A stretch of DNA of 64,000 bases from Schlesneria sp. (GTDB lineage: Bacteria; Planctomycetota; Planctomycetia; Planctomycetales; Planctomycetaceae). A program made the position numbers and the translations under genes. Shown here piece after piece: positions 1-7,943 of this stretch. The DNA is taken from assembly GCA_028291515.1 (NCBI GenBank), contig JAQGHU010000090.1, positions 97,101 through 161,100 of the forward strand, read 5' to 3'. Below the pieces are notes generated by a model. That model searched no databases. It saw nothing but the letters and a program-made list of their open reading frames with translations, and was not told the DNA's origin. The stretch's first letter is position 1; the number at the start of each line of letters is the position of its first letter.

Positions 1-1
1 T

Positions 2-730
2 CGACTGGGTGATCGACGCGAACTGCTGACGGGACTTGATCGCGTGCAGGAGCAGATTGATCGCTCGGGCCAAATGCGAGCAATCGATCGGTTTACACAG
101 AAGGCCTGGACGATCCTCAGTTCACCGAAGGCCAGAGCGGCGTTCGATCTGAATGCGGAACCGCAATCGATGCGCGAGCGTTATGGCATGATGCCTGCGT
201 TTGACCCTGGGGCCTCGAACCGTTGCGGATCACCGGCCTGGAGTCAGCGCATGCTGTTGGCTCGGCGGTTGGTCGAAGCGGGTGTGCGACTGGTCACGGT
301 CGATCTGCGGTGGTGGGATACTCATGTTAAAGGGTTTGAATCATTGCGGCTGGGTTTCCTGCCGCGGTGGGATCAAGCTTTCACGGCATTGATCGAAGAT
401 CTCAACGAACGAGGCCTGATCGACAATACGCTGGTCGTGGCCTGGGGCGAATTTGGTCGGACGCCACGCGTGAACAACGATGCCGGTCGAGACCACTATC
501 CAAACGTCTTCAGCGCAGCCCTGGCAGGCGGCCCTGTTCGTGGCGGTCGAGTCATCGGCGCGTCGGATGCCAAGGGAGCGTTCCCGTTAGCGAATCCCAA
601 GTCGCCTCAGGATGTGCTGGCGACGATCTACCGTTTCCTGGGTGTTGATACTCAAAAACAGTATCTCGACAATTCGGGACGACCTCATATGGCATTGCCG
701 TCGGGAACGCCGATCAGCGAGCTCAGCTAG
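2..730 (+). CDS. DUF1501 family protein, 5'-truncated by window edge
   Basis: C-terminal part of a DUF1501 protein. DUF1501 is an alkaline-phosphatase/sulfatase-superfamily relative that is abundant in Planctomycetota. The frame is open back to base 2 with no start, so the gene begins outside the window; the GTG at 44 is internal. Family motifs are present: MLLARRLVEAGVRLVTVDL, then WGEFGRTPRVNNDAGRDHYP, then the Gly-rich GGPVRGGRVIGASD stretch and a C-terminal segment ending in LGVD. The same blocks occur in the two complete copies at 22.1 and 28.6 kb. These proteins are usually encoded next to DUF1549/DUF1553 genes, so a partner is expected just upstream. The biochemical activity is not established. 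No terminator is obvious in the 200 bp that follow. Confidence 0.9.
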   Translation, partial: RLGDRRELLTGLDRVQEQIDRSGQMRAIDRFTQKAWTILSSPKARAAFDLNAEPQSMRERYGMMPAFDPGASNRCGSPAWSQRMLLARRLVEAGVRLVTVDLRWWDTHVKGFESLRLGFLPRWDQAFTALIEDLNERGLIDNTLVVAWGEFGRTPRVNNDAGRDHYPNVFSAALAGGPVRGGRVIGASDAKGAFPLANPKSPQDVLATIYRFLGVDTQKQYLDNSGRPHMALPSGTPISELS

Positions 731-930
731 ACGATTCGTCGAGAACCGAACAGCGCTGACAATGTCGCGCAAATCGACAAGCGGTGTCAGTAAAATCAAC
801 TCACGCCGATGCAGCGGGGCGACATCGAGCAGAGTTACGTGCATTGCACCGAAGACGGCTTAACAATTGCTGAAAGTCGTCGTATCGTGTGAGCAACGTC
901 CGGTCGGCTCCTCTCTGAATCAGGTGCATC

Positions 931-2061
931 ATGTCGCGATGGGCTTCTTCGGTTTTGGTATTGATGGCAGGGGTATTCGCCTCGGTAAGTGTTCTCCACG
1001 CTCAGACGGTTGGTCCGAAGCCCGAAGACCTGGCGAAGGCTCGGGAAAAAGCGGTCAACTTCCTGAAGACGAGTCAGGGAAATGACGGGTTCTGGACTTC
1101 GGCAGAATCGCCAGGGGTTTCGGGACTGGTTGTGTATTCGCTCTTGCTGAGTGGTGTGCCAGCATCGGATCCCGTGGTCGACAAGGGATTGAAGCACTTA
1201 GCGACGTTCACGCAGCCGGACGGCGGCATCTATGCTCCTAAAGGCCCTCATGGAAACTATGAGACCTCGATCTGCCTGCTGGCCTTTCATCAGGCCAATC
1301 AAGATGGCAAATACAAAGATGCGATTTCCAAGGCCGAGAAATACCTGCGCAAATTGCAATGGGACGACAGTGAGTCGACGGATGCTTCAGATGTGAAATA
1401 TGGCGGCGCAGGCTATGGCCGCACGGGAGATCGACCCGACTTGTCGAACACCGTCTTTTTCCTGGACGCCTTGCAGGCGGCGGGTGCGACGAAAGACGAC
1501 CCTGCCGTCAAGAAAGCACTCGTGTTTCTGTCTCGTTGTCAGAACCTGGAAACGGAACACAACACGACGAAGTTCTCGTCGCTGATTAACGATGGCGGCT
1601 TCTATTACACACCGGCTGCCGGTGGAAATTCACAAGCGGGAGATGAGGCGAATGGAGGTCTTCGCTCGTACGGCAGCATGACCTATGTGGGCCTGAAGAG
1701 CATGATCTTCGCCGGATTGACGCCTGAAGATGCTCGCGTCAAAGCGGCGTTTGAATGGATTACGAAGCACTACACCGTGGAAGAGAACCCGGGTCTTGGT
1801 CAGCAGGGATATCTGTATTACTCGCAGATGTTCGCCAAGGCGCTGTCAACGATGGATCTGGACACCATCAAGGATGCACAGGGCAAGGCTCACGATTGGC
1901 GAAAAGAAATGGCCGATCACCTGATCGCAACTCAACAAACTAACGGTGCCTGGCTGAACAAGAACGAGCGCTGGATGGAAGGTAATCCCGACCTGGCTAC
2001 GGCGTATGCACTCATCTCGTTGAAGTATTGCGAGGCGAAGGCGACCAAGACGAGCAAGTGA
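931..2061 (+). CDS. Secreted prenyltransferase/squalene-oxidase-repeat (terpenoid cyclase fold) protein
   Basis: A 376-residue protein with a clear Sec signal peptide (residues 1-25, hydrophobic core then VLHAQ). The mature part has alpha/alpha-barrel repeats of the prenyltransferase/squalene-oxidase type: a repeated pattern of helix, Gly-rich turn and GG(I/F)Y or DGG-like motifs, such as the QPDGGIYAP, KYGGAGYGR, INDGGFYYTP and GLRSYGSMTY segments. Planctomycetes carry many such exported proteins; they are not proven terpene cyclases, and the catalytic DXDD motif of squalene-hopene cyclase is not seen. The ATG lies just after an AGGTG-like sequence. It ends with a Lys-rich tail just before a strong hairpin. 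It is probably a separate transcription unit. The function is unknown, and a structural or substrate-binding role outside the cytoplasm is possible. Confidence 0.8.
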   Translation: MSRWASSVLVLMAGVFASVSVLHAQTVGPKPEDLAKAREKAVNFLKTSQGNDGFWTSAESPGVSGLVVYSLLLSGVPASDPVVDKGLKHLATFTQPDGGIYAPKGPHGNYETSICLLAFHQANQDGKYKDAISKAEKYLRKLQWDDSESTDASDVKYGGAGYGRTGDRPDLSNTVFFLDALQAAGATKDDPAVKKALVFLSRCQNLETEHNTTKFSSLINDGGFYYTPAAGGNSQAGDEANGGLRSYGSMTYVGLKSMIFAGLTPEDARVKAAFEWITKHYTVEENPGLGQQGYLYYSQMFAKALSTMDLDTIKDAQGKAHDWRKEMADHLIATQQTNGAWLNKNERWMEGNPDLATAYALISLKYCEAKATKTSK

Positions 2062-2081
2062 GGGGGGATGCCGGATTGATA

Positions 2082-2113
2082 GTTAGCGCGCGGGCGTCGG
2101 CCCGCGCGCTAAC
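2082..2113. terminator. Perfect 14-bp GC-rich hairpin, terminator-like
   Basis: Arms 2082-2095 and 2100-2113 are perfect inverted repeats (GTTAGCGCGCGGGC and its complement) around a 4-nt loop, 20 bp after the stop of the preceding gene. No T-run follows, so it may be a Rho-independent-like stop, an mRNA-end stabiliser or a dispersed palindromic repeat. Confidence 0.6.
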
Positions 2114-2285
2114 GTTGTGAAGCAAAGCCGCTGGATTGTCAGCTTCGGACAACCCAGTGCGATTGCTCTCCGCGTGCGGAACGCAAATCGTCGCGGTTGC
2201 CATCGTCACAGCAAAAGTCGCCGGCAATGCTCTGTACCCGTGCAGAGGGGCAGAAGGCATGACCATCACAGTCGAGTAGCATCAG

Positions 2286-2316
2286 CACAGGGTTGTCCGA
2301 AGCGGACAACCCTGTG
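2286..2316. repeat. Perfect 14-bp inverted repeat
   Basis: Arms 2286-2299 and 2303-2316 (CACAGGGTTGTCCG and its complement) have a 3-nt loop. It lies between convergent genes, near a related half-copy (TTCGGACAACCCAGTGC) at about 2143-2160. It probably acts as a bidirectional terminator or is a dispersed palindrome. Confidence 0.55.
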
Positions 2317-2351
2317 GCATGTCTCTCGTGATAGGACGTGACCCGAAGAGA

Positions 2352-3050
2352 TCAGCCGGTTGGGAACCGGCCTTCCAGCGAAAGTCGGTCTAGGAACTTG
2401 CGAGCGTCCAGGTATTCCTGGGTCCCCAGGTCTCGGATGTGCTTGCGAAGTTCATCCTGCAGGTTCTTGATCCCCTTGACGATCGCGTCTGAAAGTTCGG
2501 AGGTCGTCCCGGTGTGAGCGCGAGCGATAAACATCTGGTCGATTGGCTGGCGCTGATCAACAAAGAAGTCTCGCATCAGCGCTGCTGGCCAGGTGATCTG
2601 GCCCGTCGAAGGGTTAAGGTCGCTGGTAGGGAGTCGCGAAGGAACGTCGGAGTGACTTGCCGTATATTCCTGATAGCGGGCGTTACGAGCGCGCGTGTCT
2701 TCTTTCTGCTGAGCGTGCTCGGCATTCAAGGCTCGCTGCTTCATCAGGTAGACTTCGGTCCATTGCTTCTGATTGTCGATGAATTTGCTGCGAGCATCCT
2801 CGACATTAATCATGGCGGCCGAAGTCATCTGGTTATACATGCCCTGCGAACGAACAACGTCAGCCATGGCCATACCAGCAGCAGAACCGGGTGTCGTGGC
2901 ACCCCCATAACCGTAGCCACCATAACTGCCATAACCGCCATATCCCCCGTAGCCGGGCTGGGGACCGACATACCAGCGAGTTTGAGCCATGGCCGCGCTC
3001 GACGTCAGCGCAACGATCGTCAATGACATCATCAGCACCTTGCGGCTCAT
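2352..3050 (-). CDS. Secreted Gly/Tyr-rich hypothetical protein
   Basis: A 232-residue protein starting at an ATG behind an AAGGGA ribosome site. Residues 1-22 form a Sec signal peptide ending AAMAQ. Next comes a low-complexity Gly/Tyr segment (about residues 30-52, repeats of GYGGYGSYGGYG), then a predicted helical domain with many Gln and Ala (about 60-130, DARSKFIDNQKQWTEVYLMKQ). A conserved-looking C-terminal part carries SDLNPSTGQITWP and a helix ending LSLEGRFPTG. I do not recognise a named domain. Proteins of this layout (signal, GY-rich linker, coiled helix) are common in planctomycete secretomes. It is convergent with the previous gene and divergent from the HEAT-repeat gene. The role is unknown; a cell-surface structural role is only a guess. 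Confidence 0.7.
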   Translation of the reverse strand: MSRKVLMMSLTIVALTSSAAMAQTRWYVGPQPGYGGYGGYGSYGGYGYGGATTPGSAAGMAMADVVRSQGMYNQMTSAAMINVEDARSKFIDNQKQWTEVYLMKQRALNAEHAQQKEDTRARNARYQEYTASHSDVPSRLPTSDLNPSTGQITWPAALMRDFFVDQRQPIDQMFIARAHTGTTSELSDAIVKGIKNLQDELRKHIRDLGTQEYLDARKFLDRLSLEGRFPTG

Positions 3051-3240
3051 CTTCGCTGTCCCTTAGTGATCGTCGGCTGACGGAAAGTTGTGTATGACAG
3101 GCCGTGTGAGTGGCATCTGCGTGGCCTGCTTCGATAGAATCTCGACCACATCTCATTAAATCAAGCGAGAGTGACACTCTCATTTGTATCCAGCGAACAC
3201 CGTGCGTTCAAGCTTTGGCGACCACTCAAGGGGATTTGAC

Positions 3241-5289
3241 ATGGTATGGCGAGGGTCATTGACGGCATTACTGATTACATCGGCCCTCGGCATTGCGGCC
3301 GCTGCGGAACCGACCGTCTCTTCGCTGACGAAGCAACTCGAATCCGGTTCGATGAACGAACAGGTCAGCGCGGCGGAATCGCTGGGAAATATGGGGCCGC
3401 GAGCCGCTTCTGCTGTCCCTCAATTGGTCAAGCTGCTCGGCAATGACGACCTCGGCGTCAAACTTGAAGCCGCCATCGCCCTGGGACGAATCAACTCTGA
3501 AGCGTCCGTGGCTGTCCCCGCCTTGATCGGAGCCTTGTCAGACAACAAGGCTCCTGTCCTGCAACAAAGTGCGATCGAAGCACTGCGACTGTTCGGGACA
3601 GACGCGAAAGCTGCCTTGCCTCAACTCAGAACGCTGCTGGCATCGAATGATCCCGCAGTTTCAATCGGTTCCGCTTTCGCGATCACCTCGATTGGCATCC
3701 ACGAAAAAGCCGACATTGCCGCTGCGATACCCGTTCTTGTGACGGGATTGGCACAACCAGGGGGACTCGGCGCAGAGGCCGCTCAAGGGCTGGTCGCTGC
3801 CGGCCCGATTGCAATTGCGCCACTCCAGACAGCATTGGCAGGCTCCGCCGCGACCGCAAAAATCAACGCGGCTGACGCACTCGGTGCGATCGGGTCCGAT
3901 GCCGCGGGAGCGGTTGACGCGTTGCTTGCCGCAGTGGGGTCAGACAATGACGATGTCAGCTGGCACGCCATGCGGGCATTGGGTGCGATTGGAGCGAAGC
4001 CAAAAGAAGTGGTGGCGGCCTTGGTTGGCAAGTTGAAAAGCGATAAGCCAGCCGTGAGAACTCACGCTGCCGATGCTTTAGGTGATTTGGGCGCAGCGGC
4101 GGCTCCGGCAACGGAAGAGCTGGCGAAGGCCTTAGAAGATAAAGACGGAATCGTGCGACAGAACGCCGCGGCCGCGTTGGGAAACATCGGACCAGACGCG
4201 AAAGCTGCGGTGTCTGCCTTGGCGAAAGCATTGGATGACCCCCATGGTTCCGTGACGGTTGCCGCCGCCAGTGCCCTCGCAGGAATTGGCAAGCCGGCCG
4301 TGCCCGTCTTGATCGAGAAGCTGAAAATCGCCCACTTTCAGCAGTTGGTGACGACCGTTCTCGGGGAGATCGGTCCTGACGCGAGCGATGCTGTCCCGGC
4401 CTTGACTGAAGTTTTGTCATCAAAAGACGCGGAGACCCGTCGTGAAGCGGCCGTCGCTTTGGCCTCCATCGGCCACTCCGCCGCCGCTGCAACGCCAGCT
4501 TTGATCAAGCTGATGGACGAAAAAGGTTTCGCCTTTCGCGGGGCCGCCGCCTATGCACTCGGCAAAATTGGATCCAAGACGGCCACCGAGGCTTTGAAGA
4601 AGTCGCTTGATTCTGACGACCCCATGCTGCGCCTGGCTAGTGTCTGGGCCTTACTGCAGCTTGAACCCGACAACGCTGAGTATGCAAAAATCGCCGTGCC
4701 CCGCTTGGCGGCAGCTCTCTCAGCCGAGCGACCTCGAGTTCGTCGAGAAGCGGCCATCACACTGGGTAAGTTGGGATCAAAATCCTCCGGCGCCGTGAAG
4801 GAACTGCAAAAAGCCCTGGCTGACGAAGTTCCCGATGTCCGCTTGGAAGCGATCATCGCTTTGGCGGAAATTGGAGCGGCCAGCCAACCCGCCGTCCCTG
4901 ATCTGATCGCTCTGGTGAATGGCCCAGATCCAGTCGTTCGTCGCCCCGCCACCTACGCCTTGGGACGGATCGGGGTCGGCGCCAAAGAAGCGGCACCAGC
5001 CATTCATCGGTTGCTGCAGAGTCGCAATCACCATGAACAAACAGTGGCCGCTTGGGCTCTGATTCAGATTGCGCCCGATGCCGCCACGATCCAGACGGCA
5101 ATTCCGCTCATGATCAAGACGCTCCAAGAATCACACCGAGTGGAACTGCGGACCGAGGCTGCTCGTACTTTGGGCCAAATCGGCGCCAGCTCAGCTCCCG
5201 CTCAAGAAGCCTTGAAAGCGGCGGCGGCCAAAGATTCATCAGAGGAAGTTCGCAAGACTGCGGAAGCAGCGTTGAAAGCCAAGAAGTAG
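3241..5289 (+). CDS. Secreted HEAT-repeat protein
   Basis: A 682-residue protein made almost entirely of HEAT/PBS-lyase-type repeats of about 37-39 residues from residue 35 to the end. The units recur as VR.EAA.ALG.IG..A..AVPAL...L.D (for example IVRQNAAAALGNIGPDAK). The open frame extends to 3184, but the ATG at 3241 is preferred. It follows AGGGG at 8-nt spacing and starts a typical signal peptide (about 20 residues, ending GIAAAAE). HEAT solenoids are binding scaffolds, and nothing suggests catalysis. Export suggests a periplasmic or surface protein-protein adaptor. It is divergent from the Gly/Tyr-rich gene and is followed by two hairpins before nuoH, so it is probably monocistronic. Confidence 0.85.
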   Translation: MVWRGSLTALLITSALGIAAAAEPTVSSLTKQLESGSMNEQVSAAESLGNMGPRAASAVPQLVKLLGNDDLGVKLEAAIALGRINSEASVAVPALIGALSDNKAPVLQQSAIEALRLFGTDAKAALPQLRTLLASNDPAVSIGSAFAITSIGIHEKADIAAAIPVLVTGLAQPGGLGAEAAQGLVAAGPIAIAPLQTALAGSAATAKINAADALGAIGSDAAGAVDALLAAVGSDNDDVSWHAMRALGAIGAKPKEVVAALVGKLKSDKPAVRTHAADALGDLGAAAAPATEELAKALEDKDGIVRQNAAAALGNIGPDAKAAVSALAKALDDPHGSVTVAAASALAGIGKPAVPVLIEKLKIAHFQQLVTTVLGEIGPDASDAVPALTEVLSSKDAETRREAAVALASIGHSAAAATPALIKLMDEKGFAFRGAAAYALGKIGSKTATEALKKSLDSDDPMLRLASVWALLQLEPDNAEYAKIAVPRLAAALSAERPRVRREAAITLGKLGSKSSGAVKELQKALADEVPDVRLEAIIALAEIGAASQPAVPDLIALVNGPDPVVRRPATYALGRIGVGAKEAAPAIHRLLQSRNHHEQTVAAWALIQIAPDAATIQTAIPLMIKTLQESHRVELRTEAARTLGQIGASSAPAQEALKAAAAKDSSEEVRKTAEAALKAKK

Positions 5290-5329
5290 CACCGACTTCC
5301 GATGGGTTTGCCCAAGTCGTCTAATAGAG

Positions 5330-5374
5330 CACGCACAGGAATCCGACTGAAGCGTCGACCATTCCTGTTGCGTG
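5330..5374. terminator. Bulged 13-bp hairpin after HEAT-repeat gene
   Basis: CACGCACAGGAAT at 5330-5342 pairs with 5361-5374 (one bulged T) across an 18-nt loop. It begins 41 bp after the HEAT-gene stop and has no T-run. A transcript-end structure is plausible. Confidence 0.4.
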
Positions 5375-5406
5375 GCGGTGCCACTACGTTTCAATGCGTT
5401 TGGGGA

Positions 5407-5428
5407 AGCCTGACATACTTGTCAGGCT
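5407..5428. repeat. 9-bp stem hairpin upstream of nuoH
   Basis: AGCCTGACA (5407-5415) and its exact complement (5420-5428) flank a TACT loop. It sits about 140 bp before nuoH. It could terminate read-through or be part of the nuoH leader. Its core resembles the TTCGTCAG/CTGACGAA hairpin at 23512. Confidence 0.45.
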
Positions 5429-5569
5429 GAAAATTCGCGACTCTGAGAATAGCGGGGGTTTTGCTCGGTGGTCGCTTGAATCGCCGAAACCCATCTGGCA
5501 TAGTTCCTCGCCGATCGTGGCTAGACGCCTGCGCTGCGCGCTGTTTTTGAACGCCTACACGAGTGACCA

Positions 5570-6835
5570 ATGAACGGCCCCCTTGCCGTATTGACGCTAG
5601 AAAATTTCCTGTCGAACTTCTTGAAGTTCGCAGGCAACTCGGAAACCGTAGCGCTAATAGCGTTTTTGCTTGCTGCGGTGATCCATGCCAGCCTGCTGCT
5701 TGGACTGTTCGGCGGGCTTCCCGTGTTCTACATCTGGCTGGAGCGAAAAGTCGCCGGTCGTATTCAGGATCGCCTTGGTCCGACACGAGTCGGCGGTAAA
5801 TTCGGCTGGCTGCAGACGATCGCCGACGGAATTAAGTTGATCCAAAAGGAAGACTTGATTCCGAAGGACGCAGATAGTGTCGTCTTCCGAATGGCACCGT
5901 ATCTAGCTGGTATCGCATCATTTGCAGCATTCATGGTCTTGCCTGTTGCTGATGGCTGGATCGGCGTCGCTGCCGAATGCGGGGCATTCCTGATCTTGGC
6001 ACTGATGTCGCTGGAAGTCCTCGGTATCATCCTCGCGGGTTATTCCAGCGGATCGAAGTGGGCGTTGTTTGGGGCCATGCGTGAAGCGGCCCAGATGGTC
6101 AGCTACGAAATTCCGATGGCGATCTGTGCTTTGATTCCGCTGCTGATTGCTGGTTCGCTCAACCTGCAAGTCGTTTCGCACATGCAAACCGGTGGGGTTT
6201 GGAATTGGTTCATCTTCCATGACCCATTCGCCTTCTTCGCGTTTTTCTGTTATTTCACAACCGCAACCGCGAGTGTGAAGCGAGCCCCATTCGACTTGGC
6301 GGAAGCTGAGAGCGAACTGGTGGCGGGATTCCACACCGAATACAGCGGCTTTCGCTGGTCGATCTTCTTTCTGGCTGAATATGCCAGCATGTTCGCGGTC
6401 AGTGGGATCGCCGTGCTGCTGTTCCTAGGTGGATGGGAAACGGGCATCGTGATTCCCGAAGCCATCTTCGGCAGCCTGCGAGGCTGGATGCCGAACACCC
6501 CGGTAGCGGGTTTCAATCTTGGTGGATACATCGCCAATCTGTTGGCTGCTCACGTGTTCGTGATCAAGGCATCGCTGCTGGTGACTCTGCAGATTTGGGT
6601 TCGCTGGACGCTGCCGCGACTGCGAATCGACCAGGTGATGACAACCTGCCTGAAGTATCTGGTGCCAATTAGCTGCTTCTTGTTCCTGGGTGCCGTCTTC
6701 TGGCCGCTGATTGTCACTTCGACTAAAGGTCGCCCTGTACTGTTTGGCCCTCCCGTGAAATCCGTAGCATCCGTGGCCGCACCATCGGCTCCATCATCCA
6801 CCATCGCTCAGAATCGTTCGGAGGTGGCGCGATGA
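5570..6835 (+). CDS. nuoH: NADH-quinone oxidoreductase subunit H
   Basis: A 421-residue multi-pass membrane subunit of complex I, at the joint between the quinone site and the proton-pumping arm. Diagnostic motifs are the ERKVAGRIQDRLGPTRVG loop near residues 53-70, the quinone-site loops GYSSGSKWALFGAMREAAQ and SYEIPM, and RAPFDLAEAESELVAGFHTEYSG. Around eight hydrophobic spans are visible. The C-terminal 35 residues (after the last span, Ser/Ala/Pro-rich) are an extra tail compared with typical NuoH. The ATG follows GAGTGA. The stop overlaps the start of nuoJ by 4 bp (ATGA), which shows translational coupling. nuoI, which normally separates H from J, is absent. Confidence 0.97.
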   Translation: MNGPLAVLTLENFLSNFLKFAGNSETVALIAFLLAAVIHASLLLGLFGGLPVFYIWLERKVAGRIQDRLGPTRVGGKFGWLQTIADGIKLIQKEDLIPKDADSVVFRMAPYLAGIASFAAFMVLPVADGWIGVAAECGAFLILALMSLEVLGIILAGYSSGSKWALFGAMREAAQMVSYEIPMAICALIPLLIAGSLNLQVVSHMQTGGVWNWFIFHDPFAFFAFFCYFTTATASVKRAPFDLAEAESELVAGFHTEYSGFRWSIFFLAEYASMFAVSGIAVLLFLGGWETGIVIPEAIFGSLRGWMPNTPVAGFNLGGYIANLLAAHVFVIKASLLVTLQIWVRWTLPRLRIDQVMTTCLKYLVPISCFLFLGAVFWPLIVTSTKGRPVLFGPPVKSVASVAAPSAPSSTIAQNRSEVAR

Positions 6836-7542
6836 CCGAGCAGCTGCTGTTTTGGGTGTTTGCAATTCTGACCTGCGGCGGCGCGGTCGCCGTCGTGGCA
6901 ACTCAAAACGTCGTTCGCATGGCGTTCTGGCTGGTCGTCTCGCTGGGTTCCGTCGCCGCGTTGTTCTTCTTGTTGCATGCCGACTTCCTCGGCGCGGCAC
7001 AACTGCTGATTTACGTCGGTGGGACCGTTGTTCTGCTGGTGTTCGGGGTGATGTTGACCGCCAGCGGGCACACGATTCGAGTTCAAGCTTCGCCAGCCGA
7101 AGTAATGCTCGGCAGTGGTGTGGGCCTGGTGTTGTTGTTCGTCCTGCTGTTCGGGATCAACTCTGTCGATTGGGCTGATGTGTCAGCTCGTATTCCGGCA
7201 GCGGGTGATTCGCCGGCTGTCGTCGATGAAACGCAGGATCGCCATCTGCGAGAACAACTTGCCAGTGCGACGACTCCCGAAGAGAAGGCGGCTGCCGAAG
7301 AGGCGATTCAAGCAGTGCATGCTCGTCGTCAATCGGGACGGACCGTTCGGCAGCTTGGACTGAGTTTCTATGGACTGCGACCCGAACGTGATTTGAATCA
7401 ACCTGCAGGTCAGTCATTGGCACCGGGGTATCTGTTGCCGTTTGAAATTATCTCGATCCACTTGTTGGTCGTGTTGATTGGTGCCGCCTATCTGGCACGA
7501 GCGAAGCGTCGGGCAACTTCCGGCCCTGGAGTGGACCTGTAG
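6832..7542 (+). CDS. nuoJ: NADH-quinone oxidoreductase subunit J
   Basis: A 236-residue membrane subunit of complex I. The N-terminal half has the NuoJ pattern: NVVRMAFWLVVSLGSVAALFFLLHADFLGAAQLLIYVGGTVVLLVFGVML, with the Gly-rich third helix. A soluble charged segment of about 70 residues (roughly 125-195, Glu/Ala/Arg-rich) separates it from the last helix, which starts LLPFEIISIHLLVVLIGAAYLARAKR. The family is about 165-200 residues long, so the internal segment accounts for the extra length. The gene is translationally coupled to nuoH by a 4-bp overlap and followed 33 bp later by nuoK. Confidence 0.95.
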   Translation: MTEQLLFWVFAILTCGGAVAVVATQNVVRMAFWLVVSLGSVAALFFLLHADFLGAAQLLIYVGGTVVLLVFGVMLTASGHTIRVQASPAEVMLGSGVGLVLLFVLLFGINSVDWADVSARIPAAGDSPAVVDETQDRHLREQLASATTPEEKAAAEEAIQAVHARRQSGRTVRQLGLSFYGLRPERDLNQPAGQSLAPGYLLPFEIISIHLLVVLIGAAYLARAKRRATSGPGVDL

Positions 7543-7575
7543 TTCGGGTTCGGTCGCGGAAGTAGAGGTGATTTG

Positions 7576-7887
7576 ATGGGTGAAGTTGGACTGGAAGCTT
7601 ACCTGTTCGTCGGAGCAGTCCTGTTCGTCTGCGGCGTTGTCTGCATGGCAACCAAGCGGAACGGCATCGGCGTCCTCATGGGTGTTGAATTGGTTCTGAA
7701 TGGAGCCAACGTCAACTTCGTTGCTTTTTCACGCTATACGCCACTGGGCCTGGATGGTCAGGCAACGGCGTTGTTTGTGGTGGTGCTGGCTGCCGCGGAA
7801 GCTGCAGTCGCATTGGCCATCGCCTTGAACTATTACAACAACCACCTGACGATCGACGTGGATCGCGGCAACGAACTACAGGGTTAG
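7576..7887 (+). CDS. nuoK: NADH-quinone oxidoreductase subunit K
   Basis: A 103-residue, three-helix complex I subunit. Recognised from GIGVLMGVELVLNGANVNFVAF, which carries the conserved intramembrane Glu of helix 2, and ATALFVVVLAAAEAAVALAIAL, with the second conserved Glu in helix 3. A TTG three bases earlier is in frame, but the ATG at 7576 is the natural start, with GAGGTG just upstream. It has the normal length for the family and lies between nuoJ and nuoL in the usual order. Confidence 0.96.
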   Translation: MGEVGLEAYLFVGAVLFVCGVVCMATKRNGIGVLMGVELVLNGANVNFVAFSRYTPLGLDGQATALFVVVLAAAEAAVALAIALNYYNNHLTIDVDRGNELQG

Positions 7888-7943
7888 TTCTCCCGCGTTA
7901 CGACCACCGACTTTGACCTTTTTACGTCGTTCAACGAAGAATT